Part shown: positions 1 to 11,846 of the stretch, in pieces | How the letters are laid out: every line of letters begins with the position of its first letter | Numbering within the stretch: the first letter of the stretch is position 1 | Origin: Eledone cirrhosa | Lineage: Eukaryota > Mollusca > Cephalopoda > Octopoda > Eledonidae | Reading direction: 5' to 3' | Length of the DNA: 64,000 bases | Assembly: GCA_964016885.1 (NCBI GenBank) | Contig: OZ024743.1 | Span: 351,248,704 to 351,312,703 of the forward strand | Notes under the pieces: model-generated | Told to the model about the DNA's origin: nothing | The model's database searches: none | Seen by the model: only the letters and a program-made list of their open reading frames with translations | Translations under genes and position numbers: made by a program

Positions 1-2737
1 CGCCTGGCAACATTCCAGATGCCAGTCGCCCAGTCTCGGTCTTTTCTTGACCCAGGACTGCAGCTCAGTCAAAGAGATGAGCTGCGGAAAGGCCCGTCTA
101 ACAAACGGCGACCACACCTGTTCACCGTTTAGGCAAAATATCTGGAGATGTCGCAGCCTCAGCGCATGCCTGCGCATCATTAGCCACGGCATGCCCAGCC
201 CTCCACGAAGAGGGTGCTGGCAGCAGATGGACCGCCTCACCAACGGGACCCGTCCCCTCCACAAAAATTTGAAAAGGAGCCGTTCCAAATTGGCGAGGCG
301 TGGACGGGGGCAAGGCACGACGGTCAGGCGGTAGTAGATGACGGACGCGATGTACGCGTTCGCCACCTCCGCCCGCCCTTTCAGTGATAGCTTTCTCTCA
401 GCCCATTTCTGGGTGAGGTTGGCTATCCTGCTCATCACCTCGTCCCAATTCTTATCCACCTGGAGGTCTGGTCCGAACCAAACCCCGAGCAACTTTACCG
501 GTCCGTCTGTCCAGCGCCCAACGACGCTGTTGGACGGCATGGACTTGCCTCTCCAGGTGCCGAGCTGCAAGCCCACCGACTTTTCCGGGTTAAGTTTTGC
601 TCCCGTCAACCTTTCATATTCCTCCAAATGGGTGCGGATCACCTCGATTTCCGAGGTGTCCGACACCATCACGGTGATGTCGTCCGCATAAGCGGACGCA
701 GCCTTTCTACGTCCCGGTTCGAGCGGGATGCCCTGCAACAACTCCAGCTTCCGCAGTAGAGGCTCAAGAGTCAATACGTACAGAAATGAGGAGAGAGGGC
801 ACCCTTGACGGACCGATCGAGAGATCTGAAACGGTTCCGAGAGGTGGCCATTAACTTTGACCACCGAGCAGATGCCGCTGTACATTGCAGCGATCCAGCT
901 TCTGAAGACGGGGCCGAAGCCAGCCGCCTCGAGGACAGCCTCCAAGTACCGATGGTCGACCCTATCGAATGCTTTCGATTGATCTAAATTGATCAGAGCC
1001 CCACCGAAGCCAGGTTTGCACCCAACCCTCTCTATGATGTATCGCATGAGGTGGAGGTTGTCGTGTATGGACCTGGTCGGGATTGCGCAAGTTTGCGCCT
1101 CCCCAACCAAATCTTTGACGACAAGCGCCAACCTTTTCGCTAACACCTTGGCCAAAATCTTAAACTCTGTGTTGAGCAGGGTTATGGGCCTGAAATTATC
1201 TAGTGTGTCCCTCTTGTTCTCGTCTTTCCTTATCAGCGTCACTACGCCACGGCTCACAGAACTGGGAATGCTCCCGTTCTGCTGCCAGTTGCAGTAGAGC
1301 GCTTCGAGGAGATTGGAGAACAAGTCTGGCATATTTACGTAAAGCTCGTAGGGCAGACCATCCAAACCGGGTGACTTGCGACTCGAGCAGCCGACAAGGG
1401 CGTCCTGAATTTCGACTGATGTTATCGGCTCTTCGCAGCGCTCAGCGTCGGCCGTCGAGAGGCGTGGCAAGCCGTCGAGGTAGGGACTGAAGTCCGCCGC
1501 CGTCTCCGACTCACCCATCCTCCCGAACAATCGAGCAAAGTGCTGGCGAAAGGCCTCACACATCTGCTTGGAATCGCTCAGTTCGTGTCCATCTCGATCC
1601 GTCAAAGACCGAATTGTGGTTTTATTTCCACGCTGCGTCTCTGCAAAGCGAGCCCATCGGGCAGCTTTGGTTCCCTCGTTCATCAGAGCACGCGCCTTAG
1701 CTCTGACAATGCAACCTTCGTGTTTCGCATTGAAGAAATGGTCTAGTGCCATTCTCGCCGCTAGCACGTCTGTTGCAATGCCACTACAAATAGCCTCGTC
1801 TAACTTAGCTATCAGCCCCTCCTCCTTTCTATTTTTCTCTATTGCTACTTCTTTGCTAAATCCTATCGAGGTTGCTCTAATCTCTCTTTTGAGAGCCCCC
1901 CACCACCTGTTGTTGACAACCCCCCTGTCAACTTTTGCTTAACTAAGTTGTTGACCCGGTCCCTGTAAGCTTTACGTGCCGGAAACGACATGTTTAGCTT
2001 CCAGTAGCTAGGTCCTAACCTACGTGTCTTATCTAGGTCGACCATACAGATCACAAGCTTGTGATCTGAATAGGCAACCGTTTTAAAATGTGGACATCCT
2101 ACACTATTTCTATCTCTTTTCCTAATGAAAATCCTATCTATGTACGATCTAGATGACCCTATGCGATTGGTCCAGGTCCATACTGGCGCATTAGGGAAAT
2201 CTAGTCGGTACCTGTCAGACAGTTGAAACTGGCTGATCAGGTACTTGAGGCTTTTGCACCCCCCGCTCCTATCAGATACTCCCACACAATCCCAGCGTGC
2301 TTCTAAGATGCCATTCCAATCCCCTATTAACAGTAAAGGGCGAGACGTAAGCAGAAAGTTTTCCAGGCGCCTAAAGAAGTCCGGCCGACCGGCCCCAGTA
2401 GGGGCGTAGACGGCCACCAGTCTAAAGGCACCACCTTCGCTATTGCTCACGTCCAGGACCACCAACTTTCCGTCAGGATCCCGGAAGATTGACCTTACCT
2501 CGAGATCCAGACATTTCCTAAACAGCACAGCCACTCCACCTCCCATTCCCGGCCGACTAACAGATGCAAAGATCTGATAATCGTCGAAAATCGGCGCCAG
2601 TGCGCGTGTGTCGGAAATTCTGGTCTCGCTGATGGCAATTACATCCATTCCTAGTGATCTGAGGTCGTTGAGCAAGTGACCTTGCTTCCAGGGCGACCCA
2701 GGCCACGAACATTTAAACTTCCTACTCTTATGGCCAT
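1..2737 (-). pseudogene. T1 ORF2: endonuclease/reverse transcriptase, broken
   Basis: ORF2 of T1, starting at the ATG at 2737 (MAIRVGSLNVRGLG-like, matching the start of intact T5 ORF2). A one-base loss just after the GLG motif shifts frame. The endonuclease reading frame resumes at 2675 and runs to 1863, with the catalytic-type motifs SETRIS, GDWNGILEARWD, SYIDRIF and SDHKLV. Further upstream on the plus strand (1-1862) the RT part is recognisable as homologous DNA, including a YADD-like segment near 680-690 and an FRPITLLNTE-like segment near 1180, but is interrupted repeatedly. The C-terminal Cys/His part lies outside the window. It cannot encode a working enzyme. Confidence 0.85.
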
Positions 2738-2766
2738 GCTGGCAGGATGAATGGGAGAGGAAAGGT

Positions 2767-4677
2767 TTACTTACCTTCCGGGGTCTTGTGAAGGTCGGGT
2801 GGTTCGACCTCCATGGTTTGTGGGGTTTCTTTTGGGAACCCCTTTAATAGTCTTGAAGTGGGTTTTACGTTCGGGGTTCCCACAGCCCGAGGAAAGCTCT
2901 TTCGAATTTCTTTGTATGAAGCGAGCGACATTCGCATCAGAAGCAAATTATCTGGTACGCGAAATGTGCTCGCTTCAAATGTTTCCCCCTCTTTTTCGAT
3001 GTTTGTGCTTCGTGCTACATGGGCCATCAATTCCTTGTTGGCCCTTCTGGCAAGCACGAAGTTTTTAATGTTTTGTTGCTCGGGTTTTATTTGTTCGTGT
3101 GATTGTGGTGGTGATAGCTTTGTTAGTGTTGTTTCTATTGTGTCTGCGTTTTGTTGTGGGTGGGGTGTCTGTAGTTTCTGATGTTTGTGTGTCTATTTGT
3201 TCTTGTGTCTGTTTAGCTTGTTTGCGTTTGGGGGATTTTGGTGGTTGTGTTGGTGATGCTGTGGGGAAAATGTTTGTGTGGGTGGTGTGTGTATTTTTTT
3301 TTGTGGGGGTGTTTGTGCTTTGTGGATTTCTTTTTTTTTGTGTTTTGTTTTTTGTATTTTGGGGGACTTTGGTTTTCCCTCATCTTCACTGCTGGAGGAT
3401 GAGGGGTCTGTGGCTGTGAGCGTGTTTGTGTCTGAGTGAGTGTTTATGTTCTTGTTCGTGTGTGTATTTTGGGAGGGGGGGGGAATGGGAGAGCTTTCCT
3501 CGTTTCCCCCCTGGGTGTGCAATTTTGGTGGTTCCATTGTTGACGATGTTGCTGGTGGTCCTTGTCCCGGCGTCGCCAGCAGTGGAATCTTTCGACCCCT
3601 TGCGCTTTTCAGCAGTTGAGGGCAGAAGGCTCGCAAGTGTGTCGTTTCCCCACAAAGGAAACAATGCGGCCTTTTGCCCTCAGTCATTATATGCAACACC
3701 CTCCCGTTTTGGAGGCAGATGTGGTCCGGGATTGCTTTTACGTTTTCGGGTCTGATTTGGAGCAGTATCTCCAGATCAACCCCGGACCAGTCGTCCCTGG
3801 CAGTTCTCGTTGCCTCTACCGGGACTGTATCCGTTCCTTCCACTATTACGCAACCCAGGAGCCACCACATATCAAGTCCTGGTGGAATCCTGGGAATGCG
3901 CACACGTGCTATTCGTTTTCCCATGTGGGAGGGGTACATTATGACCTTGCTGGTTTTGCAAGGGGTCATTGAATGCTTCACAGCGAGGGCTTCAGACTTG
4001 AACAGCACCGAAACGGTGCCGTATTGCCTGCCCCTCTCTATGAAGTCTGTGTCCTCTCTGATGTATTTCAGTGCGGCTTCTATATCAGCTTGGGCGATTA
4101 TCGCTGCCCTCTTTGTCTCTACTGAGATGCATCTGAAATGCACCGTTCTTTTTTCCACTGCCTCAATGGCTTCTGCCGGGACAGTTAAGTTTGCCCAGGT
4201 CTGCTCTTGATTTATGATTTTCCAGGCCTGGGCCAACTTTTCCGCTCTGTTGGTTAAGTCGATGCTGTAGCATGGTCTCCTTTTAGCCGCTGCCACAGCA
4301 GCGAAGGTGTTCTTGTTGGTGTTGTCACTGTTGTTGTTCTTGTTGGTGTTGCTGCTGCTATTGCTGTTGTTGTTCTCCCCTGTGTCGTGGTTACCCTCTG
4401 TGCTGTTGGCCTTGTTGGTGCTGCTGCTGTCGCTACTATTACTCTCTGTGCTGTTCGTTTTGTTGGTGCTCTCGCTATTACCACCTTCTGCGCTGGTCGG
4501 CTTGTTGGTGTTGGTGTTGTCGCTGTTACCACCTTCCGCGCCGCTCGGCCCGTTGGTGCTAGCACTGTCGCTGCTTACACTCGTGCTGGTGGCGCTCCTC
4601 GCCCCACCTCTCCTCTCAACGCTCAAGTCGCCGTTGCACGACAGCAGACCCGCCTCTAGGGGGCGTGGCTCCGCCAT
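2767..4677 (-). pseudogene. T1 ORF1: gag-like RNA-binding protein with one premature stop
   Basis: A single minus-strand frame runs from the ATG at 4677 to a TAA at 2767, about 636 codons, interrupted only by an in-frame TAG at 3193-3195. The N-terminal third is low complexity (Ser/Thr/Asn repeats). The middle resembles the RRM-like region of the other ORF1 copies. A CCHC knuckle (CFLCGETTHLRAFC) follows, then a Ser/Asp/Glu patch (SSSSSEDEG) and a Lys-rich tail. The part after the stop (NKELMAHVARSTN...) aligns with the C-terminus of T5 ORF1, so the TAG is a secondary nonsense change. The terminal TAA lies in the sequence AGGTAAGT, as in other copies. Role by family: binds element RNA to form the RNP. 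Confidence 0.8.
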
Positions 4678-4887
4678 GTTTTTTTGAGAAAAAAATTATT
4701 ATTTTTCCAAAATAAAGTTCAAATATTTGGGCCAAAAGGCCCAAATATTATGAGTTATTCCTTCACAGGATACAAATGAATGTCTTATAATGCTTCAGCG
4801 GTACAAAAAAATAAACAATTCTCCACAATTAATCCTCAAAAAATTGCTTACTCACGGAGCTTCAAAAAACGTACATCCACTTTCGTC

Positions 4888-4901
4888 AATAATAATAATA
4901 A
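4888..4901. repeat. (AAT)n tract, 5' flank of R4-a
   Basis: Short AAT repeat lying exactly between the end of T1 5' UTR and the truncated 5' end of the R4-like element. It matches the (TAA)n tail on the other side of that element, as expected if the insertion went into a TAA array. Confidence 0.8.
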
Positions 4902-6330
4902 TTCAGCAATGATATATGTATGCAATTTGGTATTAGTAAGTGTGGAGTCATTGTGATGAAGAGGGGTAAATTGAGCAGAAGTAACGGAATCCAGATACCA
5001 ACAGGTGAGATGATAAAGGAAATTGACTCTGAGGAAGGATACAAGTATTTGGACGTTCTGGAGGCTGATGACATCAAGAACAAAAAAATGAAGGAATTGA
5101 TAAGAACTGAATACATTCGGAGAGTAAGGAGCGTATTAAAGTCACATCTGAACAGTAGGAATGCCATAAGTGCAGTAAATTCCCGAGCTGTGTCTATTAT
5201 TAGGTACAGTGCGGGAATTCTGAGATGGAATGTTGCTGAACAAAAAGAAATGGATAGAAGACTAGGAAGCTATTGACTATCTACAACATGTTCCACAAGA
5301 GGAGTGATGTCGATAGACTCTACTTAAGGAGATCTGAAGGTGGAAGAGGTCTTATCAGCATAGAGGACTGTGTTCAGATGGAGAAAAACAACCTACACAA
5401 ATACGTGATTGATAGTAAGGAGCCAATGCTCAGAACTGTACTGAAGGAGGGGACAATAGACCAGGGGATGTCCAAGGAGGAAATAACATCAAGGAGAAAG
5501 AGCAGCCTTCAGGAAAAATCCCTTCATAGTACCTTCTTTGAGAAAACTGAATTTAGAGATCCACAGACATGGAACTGGTTGAAAAGAGGAGACCTTAAAA
5601 AGGCTACAGAAGGAATGTTAATGGCTGCGCAGGAGCAGGCCCTCAAAACGAAGTGGTTGAAACACCATATTTACAAGGAGGAGGCTAGCCCACTGTGCAG
5701 GATCTGTAGAGAGAGAGAGGAGACTGTGGCTCACATTGTATCCGAGTGTAAACACCTAGCCCAGACTCACTATAAGGGCTGGAGACATGATGTGATGGGC
5801 ACCTATGCAAAGTAAACAATTTACCACATTCTGAGAAGTGGTATGAGCATAAGGCAGATTCGGTGATAGAAAACGATCAGGTGAAGGTGATATGGGATTT
5901 TAGTATACAGACGGACAAGAAACTGGAACACAATAGACCTGACCTGGTGGTTTTGGACAAAGAAAAAAGATCGTGCCTGATTGTGGATGTGGCCTGCCCA
6001 TTCGACACGAGAGCGCAAGAGGAGAGGGAGAAAATTAACCGATACCAGGACTTAAAGTGGGAGGTAAAAAGGATTTGGAACTGCCATGGAGTCAAAGTGA
6101 TCCCGATTGTCATAGTCGCACTAGGTACTATCTCAAAAAGTTTCCAGGGATGGTTAAAGAACATTGGCCCCTTCACGCTTTTTGGAACGCTACAAAAGGC
6201 ATGCTTGCTGGGAACAGCAAGAACCCTCCGATACGTCCTGAATATCTGAGACTGCAGGTAGTGGCTTGATATTCATTTCAACAAACTTTCTAGTTAACTA
6301 ACATCAATGACTGAGACTCAAAGAGTAGTA
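4902..6330 (+). mobile_element. R4/Dong-like non-LTR retrotransposon R4-a, 5' truncated
   Basis: Plus-strand 3' portion of a restriction-like-endonuclease type LINE. It begins inside the RT domain (matching R4-c near 10830) and ends at the sequence GACTCAAAGAGTAG, directly followed by (TAA)n at 6329-6354. R4-c on the opposite strand is nearly the same sequence with the same 3' terminus. (AAT)n on the 5' side and (TAA)n on the 3' side mean the insertion sits inside a TAA array. Confidence 0.85.
4920..6249 (+). pseudogene. R4-a ORF: RT C-terminus, CCHC and restriction-like endonuclease, frameshifted
   Basis: Three open segments in three frames (4920-5276, 5273-5815, 5863-6249) together cover the end of RT, the thumb/linker, a zinc-knuckle-like motif (CRICREREETVAHIVSEC, pattern C-x2-C-x8-H-x4-C) and a restriction-like endonuclease core with RPDLVV, then DVACPFD 12 residues later, and a KYQDLKWE-like basic helix (here RYQDLKWEV). 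This domain order (RT, CCHC, PD-D/E-K nuclease) is the hallmark of the R2/R4 group. In that group the nuclease nicks target DNA to start target-primed reverse transcription. It lacks the RT catalytic part and has at least two frameshifts, so it is dead. Confidence 0.8.
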
Positions 6331-6354
6331 ATAATAATAATAATAATAAATAAT
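6329..6354. repeat. (TAA)n tail of R4-a
   Basis: TAA trinucleotide array immediately after the R4-a 3' terminus, interpreted as target-derived tail. Confidence 0.85.
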
Positions 6355-6760
6355 CTTTTATCTATATACAAGGGAACAATAAAGTAAAAAACAAACAAAC
6401 TACGTTGAAACAATAAATGTAAATAACAACACAACAAAAATGCGTAGAGCGAGGAAAAGAACATGAAAAGAGAATTACGAAATATATTAAAGGAGAAATA
6501 GAGAGACAACCACTGCGCAGCCAATAATCTGCAAGGGTCAACCGAGAAAAATATGTCTAAATGAAAGTAACAACAGAAGGATTCTCGCAGCACTATGCTT
6601 GGCCACATAACTATAAAAACAAATGAATGAAAACAGATCCTCACACCAAATGCAAAATGTGCAACCAACACAATAAAGCGGTTGACCACATCATCTTCAG
6701 CTACCAAGACCTTACCTAGTCTCAATATATATATACAGACATATTCCAGTTGGGAGCTAT
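6355..6760 (+). pseudogene. Old degenerate R4-like remnant
   Basis: AT-rich stretch with no long ORF. The frame 6627-6719 reads as a decayed copy of the R4 zinc-knuckle region: KCKMC, then VDHII in the same spacing as CRVC...IDHII in R4-b. This supports an ancient R4-like insertion that pre-dates its neighbours. The rest of the stretch is too diverged to place. Confidence 0.5.
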
Positions 6761-6793
6761 ATTCTTCTTCTTCTTCTTATTATTATTATTATT

Positions 6794-9359
6794 TTTACAG
6801 TTGCATTTATCTTGCTTTATGTTCATACGAGTTATCACCAAGTCACAACCAGTGACCTCAAGAGACAACAAGGTCCGCCATGTTCAAGAAAGAACATACA
6901 TACTCACACATGCATCTTTAGTGTTTAGACTTGTGATGTACTTATATTGACAGAATCTTCCTTAGTATATGGGCAGTTCCCATTAGTACTATCTTTTGTA
7001 TTTCTCCTATACGCGGGTTTCCTGGGATTTGCGATAAGTAATCATTAGACCCCTTAGGTATCATTCCCAGAGCGCCCACAACCACTGGTATTGTTTTAGT
7101 TCTCAATTTCCACATTTTTCCAATTTCTATCTCCAGGTCCTTATACTTGCTCAATTTTTCAAATGTTTTTATAGATACATTCTTGTCTATTGGAACGGAC
7201 ATATCAATTAGCAGACATACCCTCTTTTTAAAGTCCTTCAATATTATATCAGGTCTAATTGCATCTATTTTTTGGTCTGTTCGGATGCTAAAGTTCCACA
7301 AGATTGAGATGTGATCTTTTTCAAGTATGGGAGGTGGTTGATGCTCCCACCAATTCTTTTGATGTGGCAGGTCAAAATGCTTACACATTATTCAATGTAT
7401 GCATTGTGCAGCTCTGTCATGCCTGTTTAGGTATTCGGTTGGAGCTATAGGACTGCACATTGAAATTATATGGTCAATGGTCTCTGGTTGTTTTTTGCAT
7501 ACACGGCATAATGGGCTGCATCCATTTTTTATTATGTTGGCTTGGTAATTTTTTGTTGGCAGACACTGATCTTGTGCTGATATAATCAGTCCTTCAGTCT
7601 CCGATTTCAGTCCAGAGGATGCCAACCACTGATGGGTTAAAGTTTTGTCAACATCAGGATTGTTAGCTCGTTCTGGGTATTTTCCATTCAGAGGCTTTTC
7701 TTGCCATTTCTTAGCCAGTTTCTGTAGCAGTTCTTTCTTTGCAGTTACTTTTACCTGCTTTGCTTTTTCTGTGTTTTCCATTTCAGCAGTAAATGGGTCT
7801 TCTGAAATTTGTAGTCCATTACTGTATCTTTGTGCATCTTTTGTAATGGAATATGATCTTTTGATGCTTTCGTGTTTCAAAACGAGTTTGATCATCCAAT
7901 CATGTGATTTCCTTAGATATGTAGATAATCCAATTGTTGCAGTTTTCAACGCAATGTCTAACTGGACTAACCCACGTCCTCCTTCTTTCCTAGGGAGATA
8001 TATTCTATCTATATCTGCCTTAGGGTGATGCATTCTGTGCATGGTTAAGAATTTTCGAATTTTTGTATCGAGCCTACGGATCTCTGTACTTGACCAGTTG
8101 ATGACATTGTAACTGTAGGTTACTACTGGTATGGCAAGCGTGTTTATGGCATCGATCCTATTCCTTGCATTCAATTCCGTTCTTAAGATTGCTCTTACTC
8201 TGCGGTAACATTCCTTCCTTATCCTTTCCCTCATTGTCGAGTGCTTGATTCTGTCTCCTTCACAAACACCTAGATATTTTTAAGTTTTTTCTTGATCAAG
8301 TTCTCTTATCACGTTCCCCCGATCAAGATTAATGTCTGAACTCTTCAGCAGCTTTCCTCTGGTGAACGTTGCTTTGACGCATTTATCTAGTCCAAACTCC
8401 ATTTTAATGTCATCACTGAACTGCTCCAGAGTGGATAATAACCCTTGCAATTGTTCATCATTTTTTGCAAATAGTTTCAGGTCATCCATGTAGAACAAGT
8501 GATTAATGGTTTTGTCATAGACTCTATATCCATGTTTTGTTTCATTGAGCATTTTACTTAATGGTATAAGTGCGATGCAGAATAAAAGCGGTGATAAAGA
8601 GTCACCCTGAAAAATTCCACAATTAATATTAACTTCTCCAGCTTCCAGTGATTTTGTTTCACTATTCAAAAGGAGTGTCGTTTTCCATGTCTTTATACTG
8701 AATGACAAAAACCTCCTGACAACGGGGGATATTTTGAAAATCTCTAAACATTTTTCAATCCAATTGTGTGGCAAACTATCGAATGCTTTTTTATAATCTA
8801 TCCAAGCAATTGATAGATTTTTGTGTCTATTATGACAATCTTCCAGTATCATTTTGTTAACCAAAAGCTGATCCTTACACCCATATGAGCCTCGTTTACA
8901 CCCTTTCTGCTCAATGGGAAATAGGTCATTTGTTATCAGGTGGTCATATGTGTATTCAGTTAGGACTGATGTTAAAATTTTATACATTGTGGTCAAGCAA
9001 GTTATCGGTCTGTAATTTTTGGGATTGTTTGTCTCATCATTCTTCGGAAGCAGGAATGTAATGCCGTTAACTAGCCATGATGGTATCTTTTCTGGCTCCT
9101 TAACTATTTCATTGTAAAGTTGGGCTAACAGCTCATGAGACTCTGTGAAGGCATTTATCCAAAAATTTTGTATTTTGTCTTTTCCTGGGGATTTCCATTT
9201 GCTGGTTTTTCTTAGAGCCAAGCGCAACTGTTCAACTGTTATGTTTTCCCATATTTGTTCCTCAAGGTGAGTTGTATCTTTCATTTGTCTGTCTATCCAT
9301 GGGGCATGTATGTTATGAACTTTTTCTTCGGCCCAGATCTTTTCCCAGAATTCTTGCAC

Positions 9360-9360
<1 letters not shown>
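6794..9360 (-). mobile_element. R4/Dong-like element R4-b, 5' truncated, different subfamily
   Basis: Minus-strand element. Its 3' UTR runs to about 6794 and then meets (TTA)n and (TTC)n at 6762-6793, which on the coding strand is a (TAA)n-type tail. The 5' side is truncated exactly at 9360, where a 41-base (TTA)n array begins. Its protein is clearly distinct from R4-a and R4-c, so two R4 subfamilies share this TAA-rich site. Confidence 0.85.
6942..9359 (-). pseudogene. R4-b ORF: RT plus restriction-like endonuclease, two nonsense codons
   Basis: One frame of about 806 codons from 9359 to 6942, broken only by in-frame TAA at 8280-8282 (position of a Tyr in QEKTYKYLGV-type context) and TGA at 7392-7394. 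RT motifs are YRPITCLTTMYK, WIDYKKAFDSLPHNW, GIFQGDSLSPLLF and the catalytic FYMDDLKLF. A knuckle CRVCKKQPETIDHIISMC follows, then the nuclease core RPDIILKD...DMSVP and KYKDLEIEI. By family it nicks target DNA and reverse-transcribes its own RNA in the nucleus. The N-terminal DNA-binding part is missing because of 5' truncation. The few lesions suggest it is fairly young. Confidence 0.85.
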
Positions 9361-9400
<40 letters not shown>

Positions 9401-9401
9401 G
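9361..9401. repeat. (TTA)n/(TAA)n array between R4-b and R4-c
   Basis: Trinucleotide array that is both the 5' flank of truncated R4-b and the 3' tail of R4-c, both on the minus strand. Confidence 0.9.
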
Positions 9402-11846
9402 TTATTCCTTGAGTCTCAGTCATTGATGTTAGTTAACTGGAAAGTCCGTTGGAATGAATATCAAGCCACTACCTGCAGCCTCAGATATTCAGGACGTATC
9501 GGGGGGTTCTTGCTGTTCCCAGCAAGCATGCCTTTTGAAGCGTTCCAAAAAGCGTGAAGGGGCCGATTTTCTTTAACCATCCCTGGAAACTTTTGGAGAT
9601 AGTCCCCAGTGCGCCTATGACAATCGGGATCACTTTGACTTCATGGCAGTTCCAAATCCTTTTTACCTCCCACTTTAAGTCCTGGTATCGGTTAATTTTC
9701 TCCCTCTCCTTCTCTTGCACTCTCGTGTCGAATGGGCAGGCCACATCCACAATCAGATACGATCTATTTTCTTTGTCCACAACCACCAGGTCAGGTCTAT
9801 TGTGTTCCAGTTTCTTGTCCGTCTGTATCCTAAAATCCCACAGCACCTTCACCTGGTCGTTCTCTATCTGGCTTATGCTCATACCACTTCTCAGAATGTG
9901 GTAAATTGTTTACTTTGCACAGGTGCCAGTGGTTCACCCTGCCCATCACATCATGTCTCCAGCCCTTATAGTGGGTCTGGGCTAGGTGTTTACACTCGGA
10001 TACAATGTGAGCCACAGTCTCCTCTCTCTCTCTCCACAGATCCTGTACAGTGGGCTATCCTCCTCCTTGTAAATATTGTGTTTCAATCACTTCGTTTTGA
10101 GGGCCTGCTCCTGCGCAGCCATTAACATTCCTTCTGTAGCCTTTTTAAGGTCTCCTCTTCTCAACCAGTTCCATGTCTGTGGATCTCTAAATTCAGTTTT
10201 CTCAAAGAAGGTACTATGAAGGGATTTTTCCTGAAGGCTGCTCTTTCTCCTTGATGTTATTTCCTCCTTGGACATCCCCTGGCCTATTGTCCCCTCCTTC
10301 AGTACAGTTCTGAGCATTAGTCACGTATTTGTGTAGGTTGTTTTTCTCCATCTGAACACAGTCCTCTATGCTGATAAGACCTCTTCCGCCCTCAGATCTC
10401 CTTAAGTAGAGTCTATCGACATCACTCCTCTTGTGGAACATGTTGTAGATAGTTAATAACTTCCTAGTCTTCCTATCCATTTCTTTTTGTTCAGCAACAT
10501 TCCATCTCAGAATTCCCGCACTGTACCTAATAATAGACACAGCACGGAATTTACTGCACTTATGGCATTTCTGCTGTTCAGATGTGACTTCAATACGCTC
10601 CTTACTCTCCGAATGTATTCAGTTCTTAACAATTCCTTCATTTTTTTGTTCTTTATGCCATCAGCCTCCAGAACGTCCAAATACTTGTATCCTTCCTCAG
10701 AGTCAATTTCCTTTATCATCTCACCTGTTGGTATCTGGATTCCGTTACTTCTGCTCAACCTACCCCTCCTCATCACAATGACTCCACACTTACTAATACC
10801 AAACTGCATACATATATCACTGCTGAAAATACGGACAGTGTCAACAAGCACATCCAACTCCTTCTCACTCTTCCCGAAGAGCTTAAGATCGTCCATGAAG
10901 AGGAGGTGATTGATGGTAAGCCCTCCCTTTCCCAACCTGTATCCTGCTCTCACTTTTCGCAGTACACTGGTCAGGGGCATCAGGGCAAGGACAAACAGCA
11001 GAGGGGACAGGCTATCTCCCTGGAAGATACCTCTCTTGATCTTCACGCTTCCCAAGGATTCTCCAGTTGATGTCAACTCTGTTTCCCAGGACCTCATACT
11101 TTTGCCCAACAACTGTCTGATGTTATCTGCCACCTTGAAGATCTCCAGGCTTTTGGTGATCCAAGAATGAGGCACCATGTCAAATGCCTTTCTGTAGTCT
11201 ATCCATCCCATGGCAAGATCAGTGTGTCTCCTCCTGCAATTCCCCATTACCATCTTATCAATAAGTAACTGGTCCTTTGTACCACGTGACTTCTTTCGGC
11301 ATCCTTTCTGTTCGTCCGGTAACAAGTTGTTTGTGTGGAGGTGATGGTAGATTTCCTCAGACACAATGCTTGTCAACAGTTTCCACATTACGGACAGACA
11401 TGTGATAGGTCTATAGTTGGTAACATCATTACCCTTGATTCGGTCTTTCATTATCAGAACTGTGGTACCTTTTGTCAACCACTCTGGTACCTCACCTGAC
11501 ATCAAGCAGTCATTGAACATGGTTGTCAGTTTCGGGTGGAGTGATGTTGTATTTTTAATCCAATACCCCTGCACACCATCTGGGCCTGGTGATTTCCAGT
11601 TGGTTAGTTTTTTGGCCTGCCCCTTAAGAGTTTCAACTGTGATACTCAAATCAGTTTGTTGGTGTGCCTGTTCACCGATCTCCTTCTGTACTGTCTCAAT
11701 CCACATTGCCTGGTCATTATGTCTAACATCCTGCTCCCATATTCCTCTCCAGAATGTTTTAGTTTGTTCCGCCTCAGGGATCAAGTCGTTGCCTCTTTCT
11801 TTCCCCTCAAGCTGTCCAAACAGCATCTTCTGGTTGTTGTCGAACA
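9402..11846 (-). mobile_element. R4/Dong-like element R4-c, 5' truncated
   Basis: Minus-strand copy of the R4-a subfamily. The 3' end, read on the coding strand, is GACTCAAGGAATAAC and then (AAT)n, near-identical to R4-a. The 5' end is truncated at 11846 against (ATT)n at 11847-11886. Adjacent to R4-b head to tail, it forms a small TAA-linked array. Confidence 0.85.
9481..11845 (-). pseudogene. R4-c ORF: RT plus restriction-like endonuclease, frameshifted
   Basis: The segment 10507-11847 keeps most of RT: YRPITCLSVMWK, WIDYRKAFDMVPHSW, GIFQGDSLSPLLF and LLFMDDLKLF. Later segments in other frames (10214-10540, 10087-10317, 9830-10015, 9481-9882) carry the linker, the CCHC remnant (MAHIVSEC...) and the nuclease core RPDLVVVDKENR...DVACPFD. 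At least three frameshifts or small deletions separate them, so it is inactive. The apparent N-terminus (MFDNN) comes from reading into the (ATT)n flank and is not a real start. Confidence 0.85.

Larger units (their letters stand above)
1..4887 (-). mobile_element. Tx1-like LINE copy T1 (3' end outside window)
   Basis: Minus-strand non-LTR retrotransposon with the order 5' UTR (about 4678-4887), ORF1, ORF2. The window edge cuts ORF2 before its stop, so the 3' UTR and tail are not seen. It is clearly related to the elements at 25988-63064 but diverged, with different ORF1 low-complexity sequence and a divergent endonuclease region. On the 5' side it meets an (AAT)n tract at 4888 that belongs to the next R4-like insertion, so its own target site cannot be judged. 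Assignment to the L1/Tx1 superfamily rests on protein motifs and is family knowledge. Confidence 0.85.

Noticed and set aside
338..1490. Plus-strand open frames over the LINE ORF2 regions (also around 37-42 kb, 46-48 kb, 52-53 kb, 57-59 kb)
   Set aside because: They are antisense shadows of ORF2, recurring at the same place in each copy; coding motifs are on the minus strand.
4307..4687. Leucine/valine-rich frames opposite ORF1 (also 44326-44857 and 50206-50596)
   Set aside because: Complement of Asn/Thr low-complexity codons of ORF1; not transmembrane proteins.
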